The notes under the pieces: model-generated | Seen by the model: only the letters and a program-made list of their open reading frames with translations | Database searches by the model: none | Told to the model about the DNA's origin: nothing | IMG/VR virus record: IMGVR_UViG_3300008107_000043 | Location: 1-64,000 of that record | Reading direction: 5' to 3' (one strand) | DNA: 64,000 nucleotides | Origin: a virus | Shown: positions 40,198-49,134 of the stretch, one piece after another | Numbering within the stretch: the stretch's first letter is position 1 | How the letters are laid out: every line of letters starts with the position of its first letter | Position numbers and translations under genes: made by a program

Positions 40198-40205
40198 TAT
40201 TTATT
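40198..40205 (-). promoter_or_regulatory. Candidate late promoter for the oxygenase (AATAAATA, minus strand)
   Basis: TATTTATT on the plus strand, 31 bases from the oxygenase start. It is divergent from the perfect TATAAATA at 40213. Confidence 0.5.
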
Positions 40206-40212
40206 TCTTTAT

Positions 40213-40220
40213 TATAAATA
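40213..40220 (+). promoter_or_regulatory. Late promoter TATAAATA
   Basis: Perfect match to the T4 late octamer, 29 bases before the S74 fibre start. Confidence 0.7.
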
Positions 40221-40248
40221 CTTAAAATAAGGTTGGCGTTCTCCACCT

Positions 40249-42345
40249 ATGGCAATTAAAAAAGCGTTTGTTATAAAAGACGGATTAGAAGTTAATTCCG
40301 ACGTTCTTATTGTAAGCAGTCAAACTAAAAATGTTGGCATAGGTTCTACTATTCCGAGAGTAGAATTAGATCTACGTGGTAGGTTTATTGCAACAGATTC
40401 TTATCTAACAGGAATCTCAACTGTTATAAACGAATTAAACGTAGGATCAAATGGAACGGTTCTTACAGCATTAGGTAGTGGTTCTGTTGGTGTAGGAACA
40501 GCACTGCCAAACTACTTATTAGATGTTCGTTCTTCAGTCTCTACAGGACAAACAGCACTCTATGTTCAAGGTGATTCAAATATTACTGGAAAGTTGGATA
40601 TTGGGGGTAGTATATCCTTTAGTGGGTTTACTGCACTTAATGCCAATATCACTGGTATTGCAACAATTGGAACAGTACAAATATCTTCAGGTATTGTAAC
40701 TGCTACAAGTACAAGTGGTGTTGTAACTTATTATGGTGATGGTTCTAAACTTACTAATGTTGCTGCTTCTTCTGCTGTCTATGCTATAAATTCTGGTATA
40801 GCAACTTATGCTACCTCTAGTGGTATTTCTAGTACTGCTACTTATGCTACTTCTAGTGGTATTGCTACTTATGCTACCAGAGCAGGAATATCAACTTATG
40901 CTACTAATGCTGGAGTAAGTACCTATGCTACCTCTAGTGGTATAGCAACTTATGCTACTTCTAGTGGTATTTCTACTACTGCAACTTATGCTACCTCTAG
41001 TGGTATAGCAACTTATGCTACTTCTAGTGGTATTGCTACTTATGCTACCAGAGCAGGAGTAAGTACCTATGCAACCTCTAGTGGTATTGCTACTTATGCT
41101 ACCTCTAGTGGTATTTCTTCCACACTTACTGCAACCGCATCAGTTAATACTACTGGCATCATAACAGCATCATCATTCGTTGGAAATGGTTCTGGATTAA
41201 CAAATTTACCAACAGTTTTTAGTGGTATTGCTACATCAGTTATAGGTGGTATTGCATCTGTTACACAATTAAATGTTTCTGGTGTTTCTACATTTACAAA
41301 TGGACCTGTATTAGTCGGAGTAGCAACAGCAACAGGAACTGCATCACAACCACTTCAAGTAACTGGTGGTGCTTATGTAAGTGGTAATCTTGGAGTTGGC
41401 GTCACAAATCCACAAGAAAAACTTCACATTTATGGAGGAAACGTTACTAGTCTTGAGATAACGGCAGATTCTGAACCAAACATTAATTTTAATACCACTG
41501 ATGGTTTAAGAAACGCTACTTTATTCAATTCTTATGGTAGTGTAGGACTTGTTGGATATGGTCCATCATCCAATTATATTTTATATCATAATAATAGCAG
41601 TGGAGTTCTTAACAATCAATACACTTATTTCCAAGTAGCTGGACAGGAGGTATTAAGACTTGTACCCGGTACAGCACTTATTGGTTCTGGAACTTCAACA
41701 GGAACTGCATCACAAAAACTTCAAGTAACTGGTGGCGCTTATGTTTCCGGTAATTTTGGAATTGGGTCCACAAATCCATCTCAACCTCTACACGTTCAAG
41801 GTAATGCAAGAGTTACTGGAGGAATTTATGATTCCAATAATCAAATAGGTACTTCAGGACAAGTTTTACAATCTATTGGAACTGGTATAAGTTGGACAAC
41901 ATTTTCTGGTGGTGCTACATTATCAAATGATACAACTACTAATGCATCATATTATCCAACATTCAGTTCTGCTACTTCTGGTACATATACTACAGCATAT
42001 GTTTCTGATACTAAATGTACATTTAACCCATCAACGGGTACATTATCAGCAACTCAATTTACATCACTATCAGACGCAACTCAAAAAACTAACGTAAGAC
42101 CTATAGAAAATCCAATTGAAATTACAAAACAACTTGATGGAGTTAGGTTTGATTGGATAAATACCAATAAACCTTCACTTGGTCTGATTGCTCAAGAAGT
42201 TGAAAAAGTACTTCCAGAACTCGTTGAAACTAATAGTGATGGTATTAAGTCAGTAAGTTATTCTAATATGGTTGGACTTTTAATTGAAGCAATCAAAGAA
42301 CAACAAATTCGTATTGAAGAACTGGAGAGAAAGTTAAATGTCTAG
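40249..42345 (+). CDS. Tail fibre with C-terminal S74 intramolecular chaperone (698 aa)
   Basis: The N-terminus (MAIKKAFVIKDGLEVNSDVL) and GIGSTIPRVELDLRG/VGTALPNYLLDVRS shaft segments are typical fibre repeats. Residues 180-290 are a low-complexity run of ATYATSSGI units. The last 105 residues start SDATQKTNVRPIENP and contain FDWINTNKPSLGLIAQEVEK and VLPELVE, a Peptidase_S74/endosialidase chaperone that trimerises fibres and then cleaves itself off. The Ser-Asp of SDATQKTN is the expected cleavage site. It overlaps the following RCC1 gene by 8 bases. Confidence 0.88.
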   Translation: MAIKKAFVIKDGLEVNSDVLIVSSQTKNVGIGSTIPRVELDLRGRFIATDSYLTGISTVINELNVGSNGTVLTALGSGSVGVGTALPNYLLDVRSSVSTGQTALYVQGDSNITGKLDIGGSISFSGFTALNANITGIATIGTVQISSGIVTATSTSGVVTYYGDGSKLTNVAASSAVYAINSGIATYATSSGISSTATYATSSGIATYATRAGISTYATNAGVSTYATSSGIATYATSSGISTTATYATSSGIATYATSSGIATYATRAGVSTYATSSGIATYATSSGISSTLTATASVNTTGIITASSFVGNGSGLTNLPTVFSGIATSVIGGIASVTQLNVSGVSTFTNGPVLVGVATATGTASQPLQVTGGAYVSGNLGVGVTNPQEKLHIYGGNVTSLEITADSEPNINFNTTDGLRNATLFNSYGSVGLVGYGPSSNYILYHNNSSGVLNNQYTYFQVAGQEVLRLVPGTALIGSGTSTGTASQKLQVTGGAYVSGNFGIGSTNPSQPLHVQGNARVTGGIYDSNNQIGTSGQVLQSIGTGISWTTFSGGATLSNDTTTNASYYPTFSSATSGTYTTAYVSDTKCTFNPSTGTLSATQFTSLSDATQKTNVRPIENPIEITKQLDGVRFDWINTNKPSLGLIAQEVEKVLPELVETNSDGIKSVSYSNMVGLLIEAIKEQQIRIEELERKLNV
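40795..41115 (+). repeat. Tandem low-complexity repeats coding ATYATSSGI units
   Basis: About ten imperfect units of 24-39 bases built on TATGCTACCTCTAGTGGTAT lie inside the fibre gene. They are in frame and are likely to vary in number by slippage or recombination. Confidence 0.85.
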
Positions 42346-43555
42346 ACCCAATCAGTTTTTATCTCCGGAAGGTGATTTGGAAGATTATTTTGTAGATGAA
42401 TATTGGTTAATTGACCAGTATGTTGGTGATACTTTATGGGTTTGGGGTGGAAATAATTCAAATCAATCGGGATCATTGGGAGACAATACATCAGTCTCTA
42501 GATCTACTCCAGTTACTACAATTGCGGGAGGAGCAAACTGGAAATCTGTTGCTGTTGGATATGGACATAAGTTTGGAATTAAAACTGATGGAACTTTGTG
42601 GGGTTGGGGGGCAGATTATGATGCTATGTTGGGGACCAATGCCAGTAATTTGCTTGCAAGATCTACTCCAGTCACCACATTTGCAGGAGGAACCGACTGG
42701 AAACAAGTTTCTTGTGGTTATTATTTTTCTGCAGCGATTAAAACTGATGGAACTCTATGGACTTGGGGAGCTAATACCGCTGGACAACTTGGAATTAATA
42801 GTACAATTAAGAAATGTACTCCAGTCACCACATTCGCAGGAGGAAACAACTGGAAACAACTTTCTTGTGGATATGCAAGAATAGCAGCAATCAAGACTGA
42901 TGGAACTTTGTGGACTTGGGGAGTTGGTAATAGTGGAGAGATGGGAAGTAATACTGCAATAGATAGATCCACTCCAGTTACTACATTCGCGGGAGGAACC
43001 AACTGGAAACAAGTTGCTTGTGGAACTTATCATACTGCAGCAATCAAGACTGATGGAACTCTATGGACTTGGGGAAGTAATTTTGCATCACTAGGAGACA
43101 ATACGGTAATCAATAGATCCACTCCAGTCACTACATTCGCAGGAGGAACCAACTGGAAACAAGTTGCTTGTGGGTTTAGTTATACTGCAGCAATAAAAAC
43201 TGATGGAACTCTATGGGGTTGGGGAAATAATAGTAATGGTCAACTAGGAGACAATACTTCAACCAGTAGATCCACTCCTGTCACCACATTTGTAGGAGGG
43301 ACCAACTGGAAACAAGTTGCTGCTTCCAATAGCAGTTATCATACGGCAGCAATAAAAACTGATGGAACTCTATGGGCTTGGGGTGATAATGGATTTAGTG
43401 GTTCTGGTGGGATGATAGGAGACAACACAATATCCTCTAGACTCACTCCAGTTACAACATTTGCAGGAGGATCAAACTGGAAACAAGTTTTTGTGGGAAG
43501 GTCTCAAACTGCAGCAGTCACATCAGGTACTGATCCCACCTACTTCATCTCATAA
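42338..43555 (+). CDS. RCC1-type seven-repeat beta-propeller fibre protein, copy 1 (405 aa)
   Basis: After a 30-residue anchor (MSRPNQFLSPEGDLEDYFVD) come seven repeats of about 50 residues. Each has a TLWxWG core, an xLGDN(T) loop, STPVTTFAGG and NWKQVxCG.xHTAAIKTDG. Seven is the blade number of a closed RCC1/UVR8-type propeller. Virion adhesin is the likely role, since the gene overlaps an S74 fibre gene and precedes a fibre-associated DUF4376-like gene. The fold is clear from the repeats; ligand is unknown. Confidence 0.82.
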   Translation: MSRPNQFLSPEGDLEDYFVDEYWLIDQYVGDTLWVWGGNNSNQSGSLGDNTSVSRSTPVTTIAGGANWKSVAVGYGHKFGIKTDGTLWGWGADYDAMLGTNASNLLARSTPVTTFAGGTDWKQVSCGYYFSAAIKTDGTLWTWGANTAGQLGINSTIKKCTPVTTFAGGNNWKQLSCGYARIAAIKTDGTLWTWGVGNSGEMGSNTAIDRSTPVTTFAGGTNWKQVACGTYHTAAIKTDGTLWTWGSNFASLGDNTVINRSTPVTTFAGGTNWKQVACGFSYTAAIKTDGTLWGWGNNSNGQLGDNTSTSRSTPVTTFVGGTNWKQVAASNSSYHTAAIKTDGTLWAWGDNGFSGSGGMIGDNTISSRLTPVTTFAGGSNWKQVFVGRSQTAAVTSGTDPTYFIS

Positions 43556-43558
43556 ATA
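43551..43558 (+). promoter_or_regulatory. Candidate late promoter overlapping a stop codon (CATAAATA)
   Basis: The TAA stop of RCC1 copy 1 (43553-43555) is inside the octamer; the next start is 15 bases downstream. Confidence 0.5.
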
Positions 43559-43572
43559 ATTAAAAAAGTCAT

Positions 43573-44235
43573 ATGTACGCACTAGTTAATGGTCAAGAAT
43601 TACTTTTAGGACCAATCACATTCAACTACAGAATGATTAATTCAGTTCTTGAAGATGAACTTGAAGTAGATTATAGGGTGACTTCACAAGACTATCAATC
43701 AGTTCCTATTATTTTTAATGAAGAGATTAAAATTCTTCCAGCAAGAAATGAGATTCCAGAGTTTGATCCAAGATTTCAAACAGTATCCCAAACAAGTCAT
43801 ACAATTGCAGATGATGAAGTAGTCTTTGTTTATACTGTTTCCGATAAACCACTTGAGCAAATTAAAGACGAATACAAAGCAGGTGTAAAACCAGAAAGAC
43901 AAAGAAGAGAAAGTACTAGGGTTGAAGTTACTATTAATAATTCTACAATTACAGTAGCAACAGACAGAGAAAATCGTTTAGCACTTACTTCAAAGTACAT
44001 TGCAGGACCTGGACCTCATAACTTTAAGTTTGATAATGGAACTTGGTTAGAAATCACCACAGAAGATTTGCAAACCATTATTCAAGCAGTGGATTCAAAA
44101 GTTCAAGAAGCATATGATTGGGAACTTGCAAAACTTCAAGAGATTGATGCTTGTGAGACTAAAGAATCTGTTTATGAAGTAGAGATTGTTCCACCTGTAG
44201 AAATGCCTGGAGTAGTTCAAAATGCCCAATCCTAA
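43573..44235 (+). CDS. Tail-fibre-associated protein with DUF4376-like C-terminus (220 aa)
   Basis: The N-terminal half (MYALVNGQELLLGPITFNYR) is beta-rich, followed by a helical linker (EQIKDEYKAGVKPERQRRES). The C-terminal NFKFDNGTWLEITTEDLQTI plus a helix (VDSKVQEAYDWELAKLQEID) resembles DUF4376, common in phage tail fibres and fibre assembly proteins. It lies between two RCC1 propeller genes and overlaps the second by 14 bases, so it may be an assembly or adaptor protein for them. Confidence 0.65.
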   Translation: MYALVNGQELLLGPITFNYRMINSVLEDELEVDYRVTSQDYQSVPIIFNEEIKILPARNEIPEFDPRFQTVSQTSHTIADDEVVFVYTVSDKPLEQIKDEYKAGVKPERQRRESTRVEVTINNSTITVATDRENRLALTSKYIAGPGPHNFKFDNGTWLEITTEDLQTIIQAVDSKVQEAYDWELAKLQEIDACETKESVYEVEIVPPVEMPGVVQNAQS

Positions 44236-45484
44236 TACCAACTTTAAAGATTCTTTTGGTACTGATTTAGGCAATAAACTCATTACCAAAGAATACTTAA
44301 TGACTGTGTATCCACAGATTGCAAATCAGTTGATTACTCCAGAACTTTGGGTTTGGGGATATAGTGGTTTTGGACAATTAGGAAACAATAATTCATTAGT
44401 AAATATATCTACACCAATCACAACAATAGCAGGAGGAGCAAACTGGAAACAAGTTTCTTGTGGATATCGGCATACGGCAGCAATCAAAACTGATGGAACT
44501 TTGTGGACTTGGGGATTTTCCAATAGTAATAATAAAGGTTCTGTAGTTGTTGTAGGAACACTTGGTATAAATGACACAACTACATTTATTAGATCCACTC
44601 CAGTTACTACATTTGCAGGAGGAACCAACTGGAAACAAGTTTCTTGTGGAGGTAATTTTACAGCAGCAATCAAAACTGATGGAACCTTATGGACTTGGGG
44701 AAATAATAGTAATGGACAACTAGGAGACAATACAGGAACCAATAGACTTACTCCAGTCACAACATTTGCAGGTGGAACCAACTGGAAACAAGTTGCTGGG
44801 GGGGGATACAGTACAGCAGCAATCAAGACTGATGGAACACTATGGACTTGGGGATATGGTGCATTTGGGCAACTAGGAGACAATACAACTACATTTATTA
44901 AATCCACTCCAGTCACAACATTCGCAGGAGGAACCAACTGGAAACAAGTTTCTTGTGGACAATATCATACAGCAGCAATCAAAACTGATGGAACTTTGTG
45001 GGGTTGGGGTGAGCCTGGTGGAGGGAGACTTGGAGATAATACAAATCTAACAAGTAAACTTACTCCAGTCACAACATTTGCAGGAGGAACTAACTGGAAA
45101 CAAGTTTCTGGTGGAAATAATCATACCGCAGCAATCAAGACTGATGGAACCTTATGGACTTGGGGTAGTAATACTTCAGCAGGAGTACTTGGGATTAATA
45201 GTTCAAATGCCGCTCTTAATATATCTACTCCTGTTACTACATTCGCAGGAGGAACCAACTGGAAACAAGTTGCTTGTGTATCCGGTACTATAAATGCAAT
45301 CAAAACTGATGGAACTTTATGGATTTGGGGATCTAATAATCTTGGACAACTAGGAGATAATACAATAATCTCCAGATCCACTCCAGTCACAACATTCGCT
45401 GGAGGGACCAATTGGAAACAAGTTTCTGCTGGACCTAATTATACTGCAGCAATCAAAACTTCAGATGATTTGCAAGGTATCTAA
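44222..45484 (+). CDS. RCC1-type seven-repeat beta-propeller fibre protein, copy 2 (420 aa)
   Basis: The anchor of about 40 residues (MPNPNTNFKDSFGTDLGNKL) shares the D.L...Y pattern of copy 1. Seven TLWxWG repeats follow (cores WVWGYSG, WTWGFSN, WTWGNNS, WTWGYGA, WGWGEPG, WTWGSNT, WIWGSNN). Framework residues are nearly identical to copies 1 and 3. Differences cluster after WG and around the CGxxHT segment. The second blade has an insert (NNKGSVVVVG). Probable virion adhesin. Confidence 0.82.
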   Translation: MPNPNTNFKDSFGTDLGNKLITKEYLMTVYPQIANQLITPELWVWGYSGFGQLGNNNSLVNISTPITTIAGGANWKQVSCGYRHTAAIKTDGTLWTWGFSNSNNKGSVVVVGTLGINDTTTFIRSTPVTTFAGGTNWKQVSCGGNFTAAIKTDGTLWTWGNNSNGQLGDNTGTNRLTPVTTFAGGTNWKQVAGGGYSTAAIKTDGTLWTWGYGAFGQLGDNTTTFIKSTPVTTFAGGTNWKQVSCGQYHTAAIKTDGTLWGWGEPGGGRLGDNTNLTSKLTPVTTFAGGTNWKQVSGGNNHTAAIKTDGTLWTWGSNTSAGVLGINSSNAALNISTPVTTFAGGTNWKQVACVSGTINAIKTDGTLWIWGSNNLGQLGDNTIISRSTPVTTFAGGTNWKQVSAGPNYTAAIKTSDDLQGI

Positions 45485-45487
45485 ATA
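45480..45487 (+). promoter_or_regulatory. Candidate late promoter overlapping a stop codon (TCTAAATA)
   Basis: The TAA of RCC1 copy 2 (45482-45484) forms the centre; the start of the glycosyltransferase gene is 23 bases downstream. Confidence 0.4.
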
Positions 45488-45509
45488 CCTTCAAATACAT
45501 TATTCTTAT

Positions 45510-46874
45510 ATGAACCCCCTTGAGTTAGTTGCAAAAACATTATATTCCTTTCAAGAACATCAACTTACATTTGAACTTCTAGATGCTTTTGGAAAAAGAG
45601 CACAAGTATTCTCACAATATGATGAGATTGCAAAGTGCTTTTTTGAACTTAAGAACTTCTCCAAAGCAATTGAGTATGGAGAAAAAGGTCTTAAATTAGC
45701 ACAAACAAAAGAAGAAAAATATACAACAGCAAAGAACCTGATTAATGCCTATAATCAGTCTAATATTCCAGAGAAATCAATTACTCAGATTGAAAAACTA
45801 AAGAAACAAAATCCTCAAGATACTGAACTTCTTCTTGAGGAAACTTTTGCTTATTCTGCAATTAATCAAAAAGAAAAATCAGAAAAACTTTTATTCAATC
45901 TTCTTCAAAAGAAACTACCAGAAGAAATTGAAAGAAAAGCATATCACAACTTATCGGGACATTATTTTAGGAAGGATGATATTCGTACAGGACTTCAACA
46001 TTTTCTCAAAGCAGGAGAAGTAGAAGCATATAAGAATAGAAAACTTCCTGAATATGAGAAATGGGATGGAACCATTACACCAGGAAGAACAATTATTGTA
46101 GATAATGAATGTGGTGCTGGTGATGAAGTGATTCATATCAGGTTTATGAAGCATCTCAAAGAACTTGGAATGAAACCGATTTGGAGTTCAACCAGAAGAG
46201 AACTTGTAGAACTCTTTCAGCATAATAGGTATGATGCTGTTTGTGTTTATGATAATCCAGAGTTTCCTAAAGATGCCTGCTGGGTTTATGGACTTGCACT
46301 TCCCTATTATCTTAATCTAACAATAGAAGATTTGGGACAAGAACCTTATCTTCAAACCATTCCAAAGTATGATGAGAAGTGGAAATGGATGCAGGAAGAT
46401 ACTGGATATAAGATTGGAATGTTCTGGGCATCTAGCTCTGGATTTGAACAGAACTCATTTAGAAGTGTAGAACTTAAAGACTATATGAATGTGCTGGGAA
46501 ATAAAGGGTACTCATTATACTCACTACAAACTCATAGTGATAATAAGGATGCTGATGAGTATCCAGAAATCAAACAATCACTTTCAGTTCAAGGTAGAGA
46601 ATTTGCTGATACATTCTCCATCATTAAGAACCTTGATATGGTTGTGACTTCTTGTAGTTTTGTAGCACACGTTGCAGCATCATTAGGAAAACAAGTCTGT
46701 GTCTTTGTTCCTATTATGGAATACTATGTTTGGACAAGTTCAACAGGAAAATCTATGTGGTATGGAGATAATGTTCATTTATTTCGTCAAAAGAAACCAA
46801 GAACCTGGGATGCCCCTATTAAAGAATTTAAAGAGTTTATGAACAGTAAATTGGAGGTAAATTATGTTTCGTGA
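45510..46874 (+). CDS. TPR-glycosyltransferase protein (GT9/heptosyltransferase-like, 454 aa)
   Basis: ATG 45510 is chosen over an upstream TTG (45465) that lies within the RCC1 gene. Residues 1-170 are TPR-like helical repeats (ELKNFSKAIEYGEKGLKLAQ). The C-terminal domain has ECGAGDEVIHIRFMKHLKEL, IGMFWASSSGFEQNSFRSVE and DMVVTSCSFVAHVAASLGKQ, a GT-B donor-binding pattern found in heptosyltransferase-like proteins. It likely transfers a sugar to a protein or glycan. It begins the modification cassette between RCC1 copies 2 and 3. Confidence 0.72.
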   Translation: MNPLELVAKTLYSFQEHQLTFELLDAFGKRAQVFSQYDEIAKCFFELKNFSKAIEYGEKGLKLAQTKEEKYTTAKNLINAYNQSNIPEKSITQIEKLKKQNPQDTELLLEETFAYSAINQKEKSEKLLFNLLQKKLPEEIERKAYHNLSGHYFRKDDIRTGLQHFLKAGEVEAYKNRKLPEYEKWDGTITPGRTIIVDNECGAGDEVIHIRFMKHLKELGMKPIWSSTRRELVELFQHNRYDAVCVYDNPEFPKDACWVYGLALPYYLNLTIEDLGQEPYLQTIPKYDEKWKWMQEDTGYKIGMFWASSSGFEQNSFRSVELKDYMNVLGNKGYSLYSLQTHSDNKDADEYPEIKQSLSVQGREFADTFSIIKNLDMVVTSCSFVAHVAASLGKQVCVFVPIMEYYVWTSSTGKSMWYGDNVHLFRQKKPRTWDAPIKEFKEFMNSKLEVNYVS

Positions 46875-47241
46875 ATGTGGAGAATGTAAAGAATGCTGTA
46901 TTTGGCCCAATGATACTGCTTTTGGGTGGGAATTTGGTGGGGGGAAAAAATGTAAATTTTTAGATGATGATGGTTGTAGCATTTATAAATTAAGACCAAA
47001 ATGCTGTAGTCACTATCAATGTGTATGGAGTCAAAATTTACTTCCAGAAGAAATGAGACCTGATAAATGTAATTTTTTAGTTAATGCAAGAAATAATGAA
47101 TATGGATTGTATTTTCAGGTAGTAGTAATAAATGGTAAGCAAATAAGTGATGATGAAATTTTTTGGTTTAAAGATTGGGCAAAAAAATTAAATATTCCCA
47201 TATTATTTGAAAATCCTTCTCTAAAAATGGAGAGTTTATGA
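46864..47241 (+). CDS. YkgJ-type Cys-cluster protein A (125 aa)
   Basis: The N-terminal CGECKECC cluster and the later CKFLDDDGCSIYKLRPKCC-HYQC arrangement place it in the YkgJ-like metal-binding Cys-cluster family (zinc or iron). RPKCC and EEMRPDKCNF are conserved with a second copy at 49832-50200. No activity has been established for such proteins; maturation or metal delivery for a partner oxygenase is a guess. It overlaps the glycosyltransferase gene by 11 bases and is followed directly by an oxygenase gene. Confidence 0.8.
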   Translation: MFRECGECKECCIWPNDTAFGWEFGGGKKCKFLDDDGCSIYKLRPKCCSHYQCVWSQNLLPEEMRPDKCNFLVNARNNEYGLYFQVVVINGKQISDDEIFWFKDWAKKLNIPILFENPSLKMESL

Positions 47242-47700
47242 ATGATAGGGGAGTATGATTTATCTTTTCTGAATCTCAATACTATTAAGAGTAAACTTTT
47301 ACAGATAGAAACCAATTCTCACGGTCTTGTAAGCAAAGGTGTTTCTACTTACAATCACGGAATGCCTACTCTAATGTATCCAGAATTAACTGGATTAAAA
47401 AATACAATCAAACAATATGTGAGATTGTATTGCAATAAGTATGAGATTCCTCCACTCAAGTTTATCAACAGTTGGTTCAATATCTCACAACCAGGAAACA
47501 AACTCAAAGCACATAAGCACGAAGAAAGTATTGTAAGTGGAGCATTTTATATTTCTGGAAAAACTCCTTTGATATTTCCAGATACATCAATCAATCCTTA
47601 TCCAGGATTATTAGTCATCTTCTCAAGTGATTTGGTTCATTATACAGAAGAAGAAACAGAAGAACGAATTATTATTAGTTTTAATACAGATTACCTATGA
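47242..47700 (+). CDS. Putative 2OG-Fe(II) oxygenase (2OG-FeII_Oxy_5-like, 152 aa)
   Basis: NSWFNISQPGNKLKAHKHEE and SIVSGAFYISG give the first His ligand region (HKHE). PGLLVIFSSDLVHYTEEETE followed by ERIIISFNT gives the distal His and the co-substrate Arg. This is the plan of a small 2OG oxygenase group common in T4-like cyanophages. It follows a Cys-cluster protein and overlaps the next glycosyltransferase-like gene by 4 bases. Substrate unknown; fibre proteins or glycans are possible. Confidence 0.75.
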   Translation: MIGEYDLSFLNLNTIKSKLLQIETNSHGLVSKGVSTYNHGMPTLMYPELTGLKNTIKQYVRLYCNKYEIPPLKFINSWFNISQPGNKLKAHKHEESIVSGAFYISGKTPLIFPDTSINPYPGLLVIFSSDLVHYTEEETEERIIISFNTDYL

Positions 47701-48377
47701 AATTTCATACATTTTATACAGACAATCTTCCAGAACAACTGATAGAAGACCATAAAAAAGTTTGTAATCATATAGGTATTGAAGTTCAATATCATAGTGA
47801 AGAATTTACTGATTATGATAATGTTTATACTGCTCACGGAAAGTTTATGACTTCTGTGATGGAACAAGAAGAAGTTGCTTGTTTTCTTGATATTGATTGC
47901 CTTCCTCACAACAAAGAACTTCTGGGGAAAGCATATTCCTGGGCAGTAGATAATCAATCATTTGTGGGTAATGCTCAAAACATTTCTCACACACAAATGA
48001 GAAATCATATCTATGCTGCTGCTTCTTGTTTGATTGTGACAAAAGATGCTTGGAATACATTAGGCAATCCAGACTTTTCTTGGTTTATGCAGAATGGAGT
48101 ACAGATAGATACTGCACAACTTTTAACACTAAGAGCAGACCAAATTGGAATGTCTTATCAGTTAATGTATTCAGTTGGGTATGATGGTCCTGAAGAATAT
48201 AAACTCTCTGGTTATGGAATGTATGGAACAGGAACTTTATATCCAGCAACCTGGCATTATTTTAGAATTAGTAAGTTTAAAGATTCAATTCCAGACCTCT
48301 GGACAACTCGTGTAAATAATATATTAGAAGATCAAAAAATCATTCCACATCATTCATCGTGTTTTTATGAACTATAA
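47697..48377 (+). CDS. Glycosyltransferase-like protein (GT-A type, 226 aa)
   Basis: EEVACFLDIDCLPHNKELLG provides a DxD motif (Asp-Ile-Asp), the metal/nucleotide-sugar site of GT-A glycosyltransferases. The surrounding VGNAQNISHTQMRNHIYAAA and SYQLMYSVGYDGPEEYKLSG are acceptor-domain-like. It overlaps both neighbours by 4 and 11 bases, so expression within one operon is likely. Assignment rests on the DxD motif and context. Confidence 0.6.
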   Translation: MKFHTFYTDNLPEQLIEDHKKVCNHIGIEVQYHSEEFTDYDNVYTAHGKFMTSVMEQEEVACFLDIDCLPHNKELLGKAYSWAVDNQSFVGNAQNISHTQMRNHIYAAASCLIVTKDAWNTLGNPDFSWFMQNGVQIDTAQLLTLRADQIGMSYQLMYSVGYDGPEEYKLSGYGMYGTGTLYPATWHYFRISKFKDSIPDLWTTRVNNILEDQKIIPHHSSCFYEL

Positions 48378-49134
48378 GTTTTTGTTTTTAGTTGGGTCTG
48401 CAATCAATCATTTCAACGAAGAACATATAAGTGCTTTCAAAGCAGAAGAAAGATTTCAGCAGACATTAGACACCATTCAATCTATTAGAGATAAAGCTCC
48501 TGATGCTTATATTTTAATCTATGAAGCATCAGAAACTTCAATTAAGGAAGAATACAAAGACATCTTAAGAGAAAAGTCTGATTTGTTTATGGAGTGTGGA
48601 AATGACCCATATATGAAATCTCTTTATGAAAATGTTCATAGAGACCCAGATAAGTTTACATTTGTAAAGTCTATGCTTGAGTGTAGATGTTTAGAACTTG
48701 TTCTTCATCATATGATGGAACATAATGTCTTTAGTGATGTAACCAGAGTATTCAAGTTAAGTGGTAGATATAAACTGAACGAATACTTTGATATTAATGA
48801 CTATAAGACTAGATTCTTAACAAATAAGTATGTGATGAAGTATTATGATTATGAGGAAAGATTTGAAGATATTGAAAATATTTACTCCACTCTTTATGGG
48901 TGCAAAGGAAGTATTGTAACTGGGTTGTGGTCATTTGATAGGTTCTTGTTTAATGATATTTTTAGTGTTCTTCAAAGAAGTTTTCAGTATATGGAAAGAG
49001 CAATTCAATTAACTGCTGGAATTGATATTGAGCATTCTTTCTATCATTTTATTGATAGAGATAAAATTCTAAATGTTCCAATACTTGGATTGGATTTGAT
49101 TAAGGGTATGGATGGAGATAGATATTCATTATGA
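48367..49134 (+). CDS. Glycan-cassette protein of unknown function (255 aa)
   Basis: It starts MNYKFLFLVGSAINHFNEEH, contains TLDTIQSIRDKAPDAYILIY and DVTRVFKLSGRYKLNEYFDI. These look like a nucleotide-sugar-processing Rossmann-like fold, but no DxD motif is evident. It overlaps neighbouring glycosyltransferase-like genes at both ends. Most probably another glycosyltransferase or polysaccharide enzyme; confidence in the exact role is low. Confidence 0.5.
   Translation: MNYKFLFLVGSAINHFNEEHISAFKAEERFQQTLDTIQSIRDKAPDAYILIYEASETSIKEEYKDILREKSDLFMECGNDPYMKSLYENVHRDPDKFTFVKSMLECRCLELVLHHMMEHNVFSDVTRVFKLSGRYKLNEYFDINDYKTRFLTNKYVMKYYDYEERFEDIENIYSTLYGCKGSIVTGLWSFDRFLFNDIFSVLQRSFQYMERAIQLTAGIDIEHSFYHFIDRDKILNVPILGLDLIKGMDGDRYSL

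Noticed and set aside
44326-44937. Minus-strand reading frame of 203 codons opposite RCC1 copy 2, and similar ones opposite copies 1 and 3
   Set aside because: They repeat with the same period as the propeller blades and arise from repetitive codons; no promoter or ribosome site supports them.
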